6,078 nucleotides of DNA from Acidimicrobiaceae bacterium (GTDB taxonomy: Bacteria; Actinomycetota; Acidimicrobiia; Acidimicrobiales; Bog-793): the NCBI GenBank assembly GCA_003170375.1, contig PMZN01000184.1, forward strand, positions 19,070 to 25,147. Direction: 5' to 3'. A program made the translations under genes and the position numbers. Shown piece by piece: positions 1-5,056 of this stretch. The notes below the pieces were generated by a model. The model was given only the letters and a program-made list of their open reading frames with translations, did not search any database and was not told the DNA's origin. Within the stretch, counting starts at the first letter, position 1. The number at the start of each line of letters is the position of its first letter.

Positions 1-71
1 CGGAGGCCGAGCCGAGCGCGGGCGATCCCCACCGCGAAGAGCGCGGGACATCGGACGGCGCGAAGCCATGA
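1..71 (+). CDS. C-terminal end of an unidentified upstream gene (partial)
   Basis: A reading frame enters from the left edge (first full codon at position 3) and ends at TGA 69-71. The visible 22 residues are hydrophilic and charged (EAEPSAGDPHREER, then GTSDGAKP), like a disordered C-terminal tail. The stop overlaps the start of the next gene as ATGA (68-71), the usual sign of translational coupling in an operon. Too little is present to name a family. The other two forward frames are also open here, so the call rests mainly on the overlap. Confidence 0.5.
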   Translation, partial: EAEPSAGDPHREERGTSDGAKP

Positions 72-781
72 GCGGGGCCCTGCTCGAGGAGGTCCCGGCC
101 AGTGCGCTCGCGATCTATGCCCATCCCGACGACCCGGTCATCTCCTGCGGAGGCACGCTCGCCCGTTGGGCCGCCGCTGGGAGCGCGGTCCATGTCGTCA
201 TCTGCACTGCAGGTGACAAGGGCGCGACGGATCCGGACGTGGACCCCGACGCGCTCGCGGCGACGCGGATCGCCGAGGCGGAGCGCTCCGTAGAGGTTGT
301 CGCGGCGAAAGGCCTTCATCTCCTGGGCCATCTGGACGGTGAGATCGAGAACGACATCGCCCTGCGACGCGAATTGGTGCAGATCATCCGCGACGTGCGG
401 CCGGAGGCGATAATCGCTCCGGACCCGCTCGCGGTGTTCTTCGGCGAGCACCACTACAACCATCGGGACCATCGAGTCGTCGGGTGGGCGGCGCTCGACG
501 CTGCTGCGCCGGCCGCGTCGTCGCCCCTGTACTTCAAGGGCGCGGGGGTGGCTCACCAGGTCGTGGCAGCCTTTCTGTCGGGATCTTTGCAGCCCAATGT
601 CTGGGTGGACGTGAGCTCGACCATCGACCGGAAGATCGAAGCGGTGTCCTGCCATGTCTCACAACTTGCCGACGCCGGCGATTGGCTCGCGAGCGCGCTT
701 CGCGACGGCGCCGAGCTCGCCGGGCGGGAGGCCGGTGCCGCCTATGCGGAGCCGTTCCGGCGGATCTGGTTGGCGCCGTGA
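68..781 (+). CDS. PIG-L/LmbE family zinc-dependent deacetylase
   Basis: A 237-residue protein of the PIG-L/LmbE fold. These enzymes remove the acetyl group from N-acetylglucosamine-type sugars or related amides; the actinobacterial members MshB and Mca act in mycothiol metabolism. Seen directly: the N-terminal AHPDD motif (residues 18-22) followed by CGGTLA, and NHRDH at 131-135. By family analogy His19, Asp22 and His135 are the zinc ligands and Asp21 the general base. There is no signal peptide, so it is probably cytoplasmic. The length is normal for the family. The ATG at 68 sits in an ATGA overlap with the previous gene and has only a weak upstream purine stretch (GGACGG 53-58). Its own stop overlaps the start of dinB. 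The substrate cannot be read from the sequence; MshB, Mca or a bacillithiol-type enzyme are possible, but nothing in the neighbourhood favours any of them. Confidence 0.88.
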   Translation: MSGALLEEVPASALAIYAHPDDPVISCGGTLARWAAAGSAVHVVICTAGDKGATDPDVDPDALAATRIAEAERSVEVVAAKGLHLLGHLDGEIENDIALRRELVQIIRDVRPEAIIAPDPLAVFFGEHHYNHRDHRVVGWAALDAAAPAASSPLYFKGAGVAHQVVAAFLSGSLQPNVWVDVSSTIDRKIEAVSCHVSQLADAGDWLASALRDGAELAGREAGAAYAEPFRRIWLAP

Positions 782-2061
782 CCGCAACGCTCGACATTCT
801 CCATGTCGACATGGACGCGTTCTTCGCGGCCGTCGAGGTCCTCGACGACCCGACGCTGCTGGGGCTCCCGGTGATCGTCGGTGGCACCGGGTCGCGGGGG
901 GTGGTGGCTTCGTGCTCCTACGAGGCAAGGGCCACCGGAGTCCGGTCCGCGATGGCGATGGTCGAAGCGCGGCGCCGGTGCCCTCAGGCCGTGGTGCTGC
1001 CGGGCAGGCACGGTCGTTACGGCGAGGTGAGCCGTCGGCTTCACGAGGTCTTCGAGGTGTTCACGCCGCTCATCGAGCCGATCTCGTTGGACGAGGCGTT
1101 CCTCGATGTGTCGGGCGGCCACCGGCTGTTCGGCTCGAGCATGGAGATCGCCGAGGCGATTCGCGCACGTGTCAACGAGGACCTGAAGCTGTCGTGCTCG
1201 GTCGGGATCGCCCGCTGCAAGTTGCTGGCCAAGCTGGCCTCGAGAGCCGCCAAGCCGATCGCGTCTGCGGGCGGGCCGCTTGCCGGGCCCGGCATCGTCG
1301 TCGTGCCTTCCGACCATGAGCTGGAGTTCCTTCATCCCCGCCCGGTCTCGGACCTTTGGGGCGTGGGTCCCCGGACCGCCGAGCGGCTCGCCCGCTATGG
1401 GATCGCCACGATCGGCGATCTCGCCAAGGTCGACCCCGCGCACCTCGCCCGGCTCGTCGGCCGCGCGGCCGGAGCGCAGCTCCACGAGCTTGCGTGGGCC
1501 CGGGACGACCGCCCGGTCGTCATCGGCCGGCCGGTTAAGTCCGTCGGCCACGAGGAGACCTTCGCTGTCGACGTGCACGATCCCGGGCAGCTCCGTCTCG
1601 AGGTCGCGCGGATGGCCGACGCGGTGAGCAGCCGGCTTCGGGCGTCGGGCCTGGCGGGCAGGACGGTGACCGTGAAGCTGCGATACGGCGACTTCACCAC
1701 GATCACGCGGTCGCATTCGCTGCACCGCCCGGTCGCCTCCTCGGCCGAGCTCGTGAAGATCGCCGCGGCGCTCTTGTCGGGCGCCGAGGTCCATCCAGGC
1801 GTGCGCCTGCTCGGCGTGAGCGTCTCGTCGCTCGAAGCGCGAGCGGACGGGACCGGAGAGCAGCTCTCGCTCTGGGACCCCGCCAGGGCCGCCGACGGCC
1901 AGGTGCACGGCGCCTCGGCTGCCCGCTCGGACCTCGACGCGGTCGTCGACGCGATACGGGAGCGCTACGGGGTCGCTTCGGTGGGCCCCGCCGCCCTGGT
2001 CGGCGTTTCGGGGCTGCGGGTCAAGCAGCTCGGTGACTCGGAGTGGGGGCCTTCGAAGTGA
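778..2061 (+). CDS. dinB: DNA polymerase IV (Y-family translesion polymerase)
   Basis: A 427-residue Y-family polymerase that copies past damaged template bases with low fidelity. The palm motif HVDMDAFFAAVE gives catalytic Asp11 and a probable steric-gate Phe16. SLDEAFLD gives Asp105/Glu106, the other metal-binding acids. SYEARATGVRSAM and SVGIARCKLLAKLAS are typical finger/palm motifs. A thumb helix-hairpin-helix (LWGVGPRTAERL) begins near residue 193, and the little finger domain follows. QLSLW at 362-366 matches a beta-clamp binding peptide, which suggests a replisome-recruited DinB1-type enzyme rather than a clamp-independent paralogue. I chose GTG 778 because it overlaps the preceding TGA (GTGA) and puts the first motif at the usual distance from the N terminus; the frame is open upstream to 484, but that part is unlike the family. 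I see no LexA-type operator between position 1 and the start, so expression probably follows the upstream operon. Confidence 0.95.
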   Translation: MTATLDILHVDMDAFFAAVEVLDDPTLLGLPVIVGGTGSRGVVASCSYEARATGVRSAMAMVEARRRCPQAVVLPGRHGRYGEVSRRLHEVFEVFTPLIEPISLDEAFLDVSGGHRLFGSSMEIAEAIRARVNEDLKLSCSVGIARCKLLAKLASRAAKPIASAGGPLAGPGIVVVPSDHELEFLHPRPVSDLWGVGPRTAERLARYGIATIGDLAKVDPAHLARLVGRAAGAQLHELAWARDDRPVVIGRPVKSVGHEETFAVDVHDPGQLRLEVARMADAVSSRLRASGLAGRTVTVKLRYGDFTTITRSHSLHRPVASSAELVKIAAALLSGAEVHPGVRLLGVSVSSLEARADGTGEQLSLWDPARAADGQVHGASAARSDLDAVVDAIRERYGVASVGPAALVGVSGLRVKQLGDSEWGPSK

Positions 2062-2146
2062 TTGCCAGGCGGGTTGGAATCAGATCGCAGCTGCAGCGTT
2101 GAGTTGGAAGGCGGGTGGAGCCGCCAGCAGAGGCGTGCGCGCGCCG

Positions 2147-2175
2147 TTGTCCGGTCCTTACCCGTGTGGGATGAT
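2147..2175 (+). promoter_or_regulatory. Possible sigma-A-type promoter for the DUF3040 gene
   Basis: TTGTCC (2147-2152) and GATGAT (2170-2175) are separated by 17 bases, and each matches four of six consensus positions. The expected transcript start is near 2182, giving a leader of about 36 bases. The -10 match is modest and such pairs arise by chance, so this is only a candidate. Confidence 0.3.
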
Positions 2176-2204
2176 TGCAACGGTGCAGCAAGAGGCGCTG
2201 TCCG

Positions 2205-2212
2205 AGAGGGGG
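2205..2212 (+). promoter_or_regulatory. Ribosome binding site deciding the DUF3040 start
   Basis: AGAGGGGG ends five bases before ATG 2218 and is one of the best Shine-Dalgarno matches in the window. It fixes the start at 2218 rather than at the upstream in-frame TTG 2062. Confidence 0.7.
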
Positions 2213-2217
2213 TGACG

Positions 2218-2589
2218 ATGCCGCTTTCCGAAGAGGAGCAGAGAATCCTCCACGAAATGGAGGAGAAGCTGTATGAGCACGATCGGGCTTTTGCCGATCG
2301 TTACAGCAGCAAGTCGCAGCATCGCCCACACGGACGCTCTGGCCGGGGATGGGTCGTGGCCTTCGTCGCCGGCTTCGTGCTCCTGCTCGTCTCCTTCGGC
2401 TCGTCGGTGCTCCTCGGCAGCCTCGGGTTCCTGATCATGCTCGTTGCCACAATGGCCTTTGTTCACCAGGCCAGAAGCACGGACTCGCCGGGTTTCAGCG
2501 GTCTCATGGGGTCGCGACGGCCGGGCGCGGGCGACGAGTGGTCTGAGATGCGGCGCCGCCTGCGGTCCCGCTTCGGGAACCGCAGCTGA
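2218..2589 (+). CDS. DUF3040 family small membrane protein
   Basis: A 123-residue protein that begins with MPLSEEEQRILHEMEEKLY, the hallmark N terminus of the actinobacterial DUF3040 family. The acidic N-terminal segment (about residues 1-25) looks helical and is followed by a short basic linker. Two hydrophobic stretches, about 45-61 and 63-82, are separated by only a couple of small residues and suggest a membrane hairpin. The C-terminal 40 residues are basic and rich in Arg and Gly, probably cytosolic. The length is typical for the family. The biochemical function is unknown. From memory, DUF3040 genes often sit just upstream of mraZ in actinobacteria, which hints at a link to the cell envelope or division; that is inference. 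The start is set by a strong ribosome binding site. Confidence 0.87.
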   Translation: MPLSEEEQRILHEMEEKLYEHDRAFADRYSSKSQHRPHGRSGRGWVVAFVAGFVLLLVSFGSSVLLGSLGFLIMLVATMAFVHQARSTDSPGFSGLMGSRRPGAGDEWSEMRRRLRSRFGNRS

Positions 2590-2605
2590 GCCCCTTCTCC
2601 GGCTC

Positions 2606-2932
2606 GTGAGCGGTGCTTCGCGGCCCTGCCGCGGACCCGGTGGTCACGGCGGTGACGGCCGATCGCCAGTTAGGTACGCCTGGTGGATCGAGGCTGCATC
2701 GGCGGTGGGTCGTAGACCTTGGTTGTGGCGGACCGCGGCGCTCGAGTCGGTCGCCATGGCTCCGCGCGGGTGGTGGCACCGCTGGCCGCCCGCCCCGCTC
2801 GCTTCGCCGGGGTGGCTGGCTTTCCGGATGGAGACGGCGTACGGAGACGCGAGCGCACGCCCTGCGCCCGAGGATGTCGTTGCCTGGCTCGACTGGTGCC
2901 GAACGTCACGGCGGCGCTCATGGTTGCGGTAG
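2606..2932 (+). CDS. Small Trp-rich conserved-looking protein, function unknown
   Basis: This frame encodes a protein of up to 108 residues that looks real although its start is unclear. From about 2678 to the TAG at 2930-2932 the peptide has 11 tryptophans in 84 residues with an organised pattern: AWWIEA, RRPWLWRTA, GWWHRWPP, then LAFRMETAYG, and finally EDVVAWLDWC. Codon third positions are GC-rich, as in neighbouring genes. I recall unnamed actinobacterial proteins with a similar RRPxLW...GWWRR...FRxxTxYG...VxWLxWC layout, but cannot confirm this here. The only conventional in-frame start before the conserved part is GTG 2606, 16 bases after the DUF3040 stop and without a clear ribosome binding site; the first 22 or so residues (Gly- and Arg-rich) are unconvincing. 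GTT 2669, just before the good part, is where homologues might begin but is not a normal start codon. The protein has no strong membrane span and probably binds a partner or surface. It lies 42 bases before the HNH gene. Confidence 0.6.
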   Translation: MSGASRPCRGPGGHGGDGRSPVRYAWWIEAASAVGRRPWLWRTAALESVAMAPRGWWHRWPPAPLASPGWLAFRMETAYGDASARPAPEDVVAWLDWCRTSRRRSWLR

Positions 2933-2962
2933 CCTCCGGCCTGATGTCTCGCCCGGGACTGC

Positions 2963-2969
2963 AAGAAGG
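2963..2969 (+). promoter_or_regulatory. Ribosome binding site for the HNH gene
   Basis: AAGAAGG ends five bases before GTG 2975, a good match and spacing that supports the GTG start. Confidence 0.6.
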
Positions 2970-2974
2970 CTGAC

Positions 2975-3493
2975 GTGATCGGCCGCGCGCTCGTGCTGAA
3001 CGCGTCTTTCGAGCCGCTCTCGGTTGTCGCCTCGCGGCGAGCTCTCGTCCTCGTGCTTGCTGACAAGGCCGTTCTCGTGCACGGCACCGGCCACGATCTG
3101 CACTCCGCGAAGGCCAGGTTCCCCGAGCCGTCCATTGTCCGGCTGGTCAACTACGTCCGGGTGCCACACCAGGCCCGCGTCGCGGTCACCCGCCGTTCGG
3201 TTTTCGTCCGTGATGGTCACCGCTGCCAGTACTGCGGCGCGCAGGCGGAGAACATCGATCACGTCGTTCCCCGGAGCCGGGGTGGGACGCACAGTTGGGA
3301 CAACGTCGTGGCGTGCTGCAGGCGCTGCAACAGCCGCAAGGAGGACCGGCTGCTCGACGAGGCGGGCTTCCGGCTCGCGAAGACGCCGCGAGCACCCCGC
3401 TCTCGCCTGTGGTTGCTCGCCGCGAGCGGTGAGGTCCTTGACGAATGGGCTCCTTACGTCGAGCCCGTGCTCGGCCGCGCCGTCGGCCTCTGA
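2975..3493 (+). CDS. HNH endonuclease-like protein
   Basis: A 172-residue protein with a C-terminal HNH nuclease fold. Cys84/Cys87 (CQYC) and Cys115/Cys118 (CRRC) form a likely structural zinc site. Asp95-His96 in NIDHVVPRSRGG supplies the catalytic histidine, with Asn110 (WDN) and Asn119 (CNSRK) completing an H-N-N arrangement. The N-terminal 75 residues (LVLNASFEPLSVV onward) match the companion domain usual for this stand-alone chromosomal family, which is widespread in actinobacteria and other bacteria. The family is annotated as an endonuclease, but its physiological role is not established. No restriction, toxin or phage partner is visible, so a housekeeping or repair role is more likely than a selfish one; that is inference. 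Start GTG 2975 has a good ribosome binding site. The end of the gene overlaps the annotated start of the ligase-like gene. Confidence 0.9.
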   Translation: MIGRALVLNASFEPLSVVASRRALVLVLADKAVLVHGTGHDLHSAKARFPEPSIVRLVNYVRVPHQARVAVTRRSVFVRDGHRCQYCGAQAENIDHVVPRSRGGTHSWDNVVACCRRCNSRKEDRLLDEAGFRLAKTPRAPRSRLWLLAASGEVLDEWAPYVEPVLGRAVGL

Positions 3494-4200
3494 CCACGCG
3501 AGCCGCCTCCGGTCGTCATCGGGCCTGGCGCGTCCTCGAACGCCGCGCCACGCCTGCGGTCCTGCACGGCGAGGTGCCGGATCCGCTCGGCGCACGTCTT
3601 GCCTGCATCTGCGTGCCTGTCGGTCAGGCCGTCGTGGTAGGGAGCGCGCAACCAGCTTCTGACTTCGACGGTGAAAGCCTTGCTGCCGCAGGGATCGACC
3701 TCGTCCGCCGCCGAAGTGGAGGCGGAGCCGTCCTCGTCGTACCCGGCTTGCAGGTGTGGCTGGACGTGTTTGTGCCCAACGAAGACGCTTTGGCGCAATC
3801 AGATGTCGGAAAGTCTTTCCACTGGCTGGGCGACGCTTTTGCCGCGGCGATCGCAAGCGTGCTCGGCACCTCCGCCGAGCAGGCAGGCGTCGAGGTGAAC
3901 CGCGGGCCGAAGCAGGCCACACCGTGGTCCAGAACACTGTGCTACGCGGGACTCGGAGCCGGGGAGGTGACAGTCGCTGGGCGCAAGGTCGTCGGGATGT
4001 CGCAGCGGAGGGAGCGCTCGGGTGCGTGGATCCACTCGATGGCGCTCCTCTCCAATCGAGCCGGCGACCTGGCCGATTTGCTGGCCGGGCCCGCCGAGCG
4101 CCGTTCGGCCGCGCGGGCGGGGCTCGAGTGCGCCGGGCTTGGCGACGCGGAGCACCTGGTAGATCCTCTGACCGAGGAGATCCTGGGCCGCCTGCCCTAG
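3445..4200 (+). CDS. Lipoate/biotin protein ligase-fold protein (LplA/LipM-like)
   Basis: Up to 251 residues of the BPL/LplA acyl-transfer fold. The substrate-binding motif RRRSGGGAVLV occupies residues 88-98. GRKVVGMSQRR contains Lys181, which aligns by eye with the lysine that contacts the acyl-adenylate in LplA or carries out transfer in related enzymes. Between them, HWLGDAF and TPWSRTLCYAGLG are typical of the actinobacterial branch. Members attach lipoate, octanoate or biotin to carrier proteins; which reaction this one performs is not evident. It is shorter than E. coli LplA and lacks that protein's C-terminal accessory domain, so an octanoyltransferase (LipM-like) or uncharacterised ligase is plausible. 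The start is doubtful: ATG 3445 overlaps the HNH gene by 49 bases and adds an Arg-rich tail, whereas CTG 3490 overlaps the HNH stop as CTGA and fits where homologues begin (just before WRVLERR). The next in-frame GTG (3574) would cut off conserved sequence. Confidence 0.82.
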   Translation: MGSLRRARARPRRRPLTTRAASGRHRAWRVLERRATPAVLHGEVPDPLGARLACICVPVGQAVVVGSAQPASDFDGESLAAAGIDLVRRRSGGGAVLVVPGLQVWLDVFVPNEDALAQSDVGKSFHWLGDAFAAAIASVLGTSAEQAGVEVNRGPKQATPWSRTLCYAGLGAGEVTVAGRKVVGMSQRRERSGAWIHSMALLSNRAGDLADLLAGPAERRSAARAGLECAGLGDAEHLVDPLTEEILGRLP

Positions 4201-4360
4201 CGCCCGGCCGCTTCGCCTCCGGCGCGTCGCTCCGAAGCAATTTCCGGCTCGCTCCAGCTCGTCGCGCCCTGTTCGCCGGCGCGGTGGCGGGGCCGCGCTC
4301 GTTGCCGGCCCAGGACGCCGACCCGGCGCGACCCGGGTGGGGCGAGAGCAACGAGCATTG

Positions 4361-4390
4361 TTGACTAGTGGGGACGAGGTCCCATAGAGT
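4361..4390 (+). promoter_or_regulatory. Probable sigma-A-type promoter of the mraZ-rsmH operon
   Basis: TTGACT (4361-4366, five of six -35 matches) and TAGAGT (4385-4390, matching the actinobacterial TAnnnT -10 pattern) are 18 bases apart. Transcription would begin near 4397, about 28 bases before mraZ. This is the best promoter-like pair I see in the window, and it lies where the main dcw promoter is expected. Confidence 0.6.
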
Positions 4391-4404
4391 GGCGTGAAGT
4401 GGGG
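4367..4404 (+). promoter_or_regulatory. mraZ operator: AGTGGGG-type repeats, probable MraZ operator
   Basis: AGTGGGG occurs at 4367-4373 and 4398-4404, with AGTGGCG at 4388-4394. The starts are 21 and 10 bases apart, so the boxes lie on one face of the helix. MraZ is known to bind closely spaced GTGG/TGGG-type direct repeats in the promoter of its own operon and to repress it. The first box abuts the -35 hexamer, the second overlaps the -10, and the third sits at the predicted transcript start, so occupancy would block RNA polymerase. A weaker GGTGGGG at 4336-4342, 31 bases upstream of the first box, keeps the same phase. Confidence 0.65.
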
Positions 4405-4408
4405 GCCC

Positions 4409-4416
4409 GGGGAGGG
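4409..4416 (+). promoter_or_regulatory. Ribosome binding site of mraZ
   Basis: GGGGAGGG lies eight bases before ATG 4425 and selects this start over the in-frame GTG codons at 4431 and 4449. Confidence 0.65.
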
Positions 4417-4424
4417 CGTGCTCC

Positions 4425-4880
4425 ATGACAGTGGGAACGAAGGCTGCTGTGACGCCAAGCTTCAAGTTCGTCGGGAACTTCCCCCGCTCGCTCGACGCCA
4501 AGGGTCGAGTGATCCTGCCGTCGCGCATGCGCGCCCACTTTCAAGAGCACGGCTACCTGACGCCGGGCGCGGACGGTTGCCTGGCGCTGTGGCCCGAAGA
4601 GGAGTTCGAGCTCGAGGCCGAACGACAGCACGCAAAAGATGCTCGAGGCACCGAGGCACGCAACGACTTGCGCGACTGGGCATCGCTGGTGACGCGGGTC
4701 GAGTTCGACCGGCAGAACCGGATGCCTGTGCCGTCTGAGCTCCGCGCCCTCGCCAAGCTCGAGCAGGAGGTCCTGTTCGTCGGGGTGCTGGACCGGGTAG
4801 AGCTCTGGTCGCCCGGAAGCTGGTCGGCACGCCGCGCAGAGCCGGTGGGCGTGCCGGTGGCCGGAAGGGTCGGGCCGTGA
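4425..4880 (+). CDS. mraZ: Transcriptional regulator MraZ
   Basis: A 151-residue MraZ, a DNA-binding ring-forming regulator at the head of the dcw (division and cell wall) cluster, which represses its own operon in the bacteria studied. Both SpoVT/AbrB-like repeats are present. Each carries the family's DxxxR signature: Asp24-Arg28 in SLDAKGRVILPSRMR and Asp95-Arg99 in FDRQNRMPVP. The core (from FVGNFPRSLD, residue 15) is standard. The first 14 residues are a short extension beyond the usual N terminus, but ATG 4425 has a clear ribosome binding site. The C-terminal tail after about residue 130 is Arg/Gly/Pro-rich and probably disordered. The stop overlaps a GTG (GTGA 4877-4880) in the rsmH frame, discussed under rsmH. 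The AGTGGGG repeats upstream are its likely operator. Confidence 0.95.
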   Translation: MTVGTKAAVTPSFKFVGNFPRSLDAKGRVILPSRMRAHFQEHGYLTPGADGCLALWPEEEFELEAERQHAKDARGTEARNDLRDWASLVTRVEFDRQNRMPVPSELRALAKLEQEVLFVGVLDRVELWSPGSWSARRAEPVGVPVAGRVGP

Positions 4881-5056
4881 GCCATGGCCGGCCTGTCGCA
4901 GTGGCACGGTCCCGGCGCCGTCGATCATCGACTTGTAATTCCTGGGTTGCCCGCAGCCCCTCGTCTGAGGTGCCGGATGGCATCACAACCCTCTCCGCCC
5001 TTTCTCACCCTCACTTCGAGGGATGCCCTTGCATCGATCAGGCCGGGGGGTTGCGG
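4881..5056 (+). ncRNA. Candidate structured leader between mraZ and rsmH
   Basis: A 176-base spacer with several possible local hairpins: GTCGA 4920-4924/TCGAC 4928-4932; GGGTTG 4944-4949/CAGCCC 4954-4959 (one G-U pair); GGTGCC 4969-4974/GGCATC 4979-4984 (one G-U pair); CCCTC 5008-5012/GAGGG 5018-5022; and GATGC 5022-5026/GCATC 5031-5035. The last two share one base, so they compete. CCGGCCTG (4888-4895) is exactly complementary to CAGGCCGG (5039-5046) and would enclose them all while touching the rsmH ribosome binding site. A conserved 'mraW RNA motif' upstream of mraW genes in actinobacteria has been described; I cannot recall its consensus well enough to claim a match. Alternatively the segment is plain spacer or, less likely, coding sequence for an extended RsmH. 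Confidence 0.35.
5043..5050 (+). promoter_or_regulatory. Ribosome binding site deciding the rsmH start
   Basis: CCGGGGGG ends six bases before ATG 5057. It supports this start over GTG 4877, 180 bases upstream; the in-frame TTG 5051 directly abuts it and is too close to be used. Confidence 0.55.

Larger units (their letters stand above)
2062..2217 (+). other. Intergenic region between dinB and the DUF3040 gene
   Basis: These 156 bases have no convincing gene. A short inverted repeat, GGCGG 2110-2114 / CCGCC 2121-2125 with a 6-base loop, lies about 50 bases after the dinB stop but has no T-run, so it is not a clear intrinsic terminator. A promoter-like pair of hexamers and a strong ribosome binding site occupy the 3' half and are listed separately. 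The forward frame of the next gene is open back to TTG 2062, but the peptide is unlike any DUF3040 N terminus. Confidence 0.5.
4201..4424 (+). other. Intergenic region upstream of the dcw cluster
   Basis: No gene is supported here. The first half is GC-rich with one notable inverted repeat, GCGCGG 4279-4284 / CCGCGC 4293-4298 (loop of 8), which lacks a T-run and so is a weak terminator candidate at best. The second half is less GC-rich and carries the mraZ promoter, the AGTGGGG repeats and the mraZ ribosome binding site. Confidence 0.6.

Noticed and set aside
484..777. N-terminal extension of dinB back to position 484
   Set aside because: It overlaps the deacetylase gene, translates to an Arg-rich out-of-frame peptide, and the catalytic motif already sits at the right distance from GTG 778.
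742..1908. A 388-codon open frame on the minus strand
   Set aside because: It lies entirely opposite dinB, which has all Y-family motifs; the translation is Arg/His/Gly-rich and family-free.
2062..2217. Extension of the DUF3040 gene back to TTG 2062
   Set aside because: DUF3040 proteins begin at MPLSE, which is at 2218 with a strong ribosome binding site; the upstream peptide is unlike the family.
2643..2656. GTCAC-GGCG-GTGAC inverted repeat as a terminator
   Set aside because: Only five pairs, no T-run, and inside the possible coding region of the small Trp-rich gene.
3250..3270. GAAC...GTTC resembling a LexA (SOS) box
   Set aside because: The half-sites are separated by nine bases instead of four and lie inside the HNH coding motif, so this is coincidence.
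2975..3493. HNH protein as part of a restriction, toxin or mobile intron system
   Set aside because: No methylase, immunity gene, intron structure or integrase is nearby; sequence and setting match a chromosomal stand-alone family.
4279..4298. GCGCGG/CCGCGC inverted repeat as an intrinsic terminator for the ligase-like gene
   Set aside because: No T-tract follows, and GC-rich stems like this are common by chance in this sequence.
2918..4528. A 536-codon open frame on the minus strand
   Set aside because: It runs antisense to the HNH, ligase-like and mraZ genes, is extremely Arg/Pro/Ala-rich with no recognisable motif, and is explained by third-position GC bias of the real genes.
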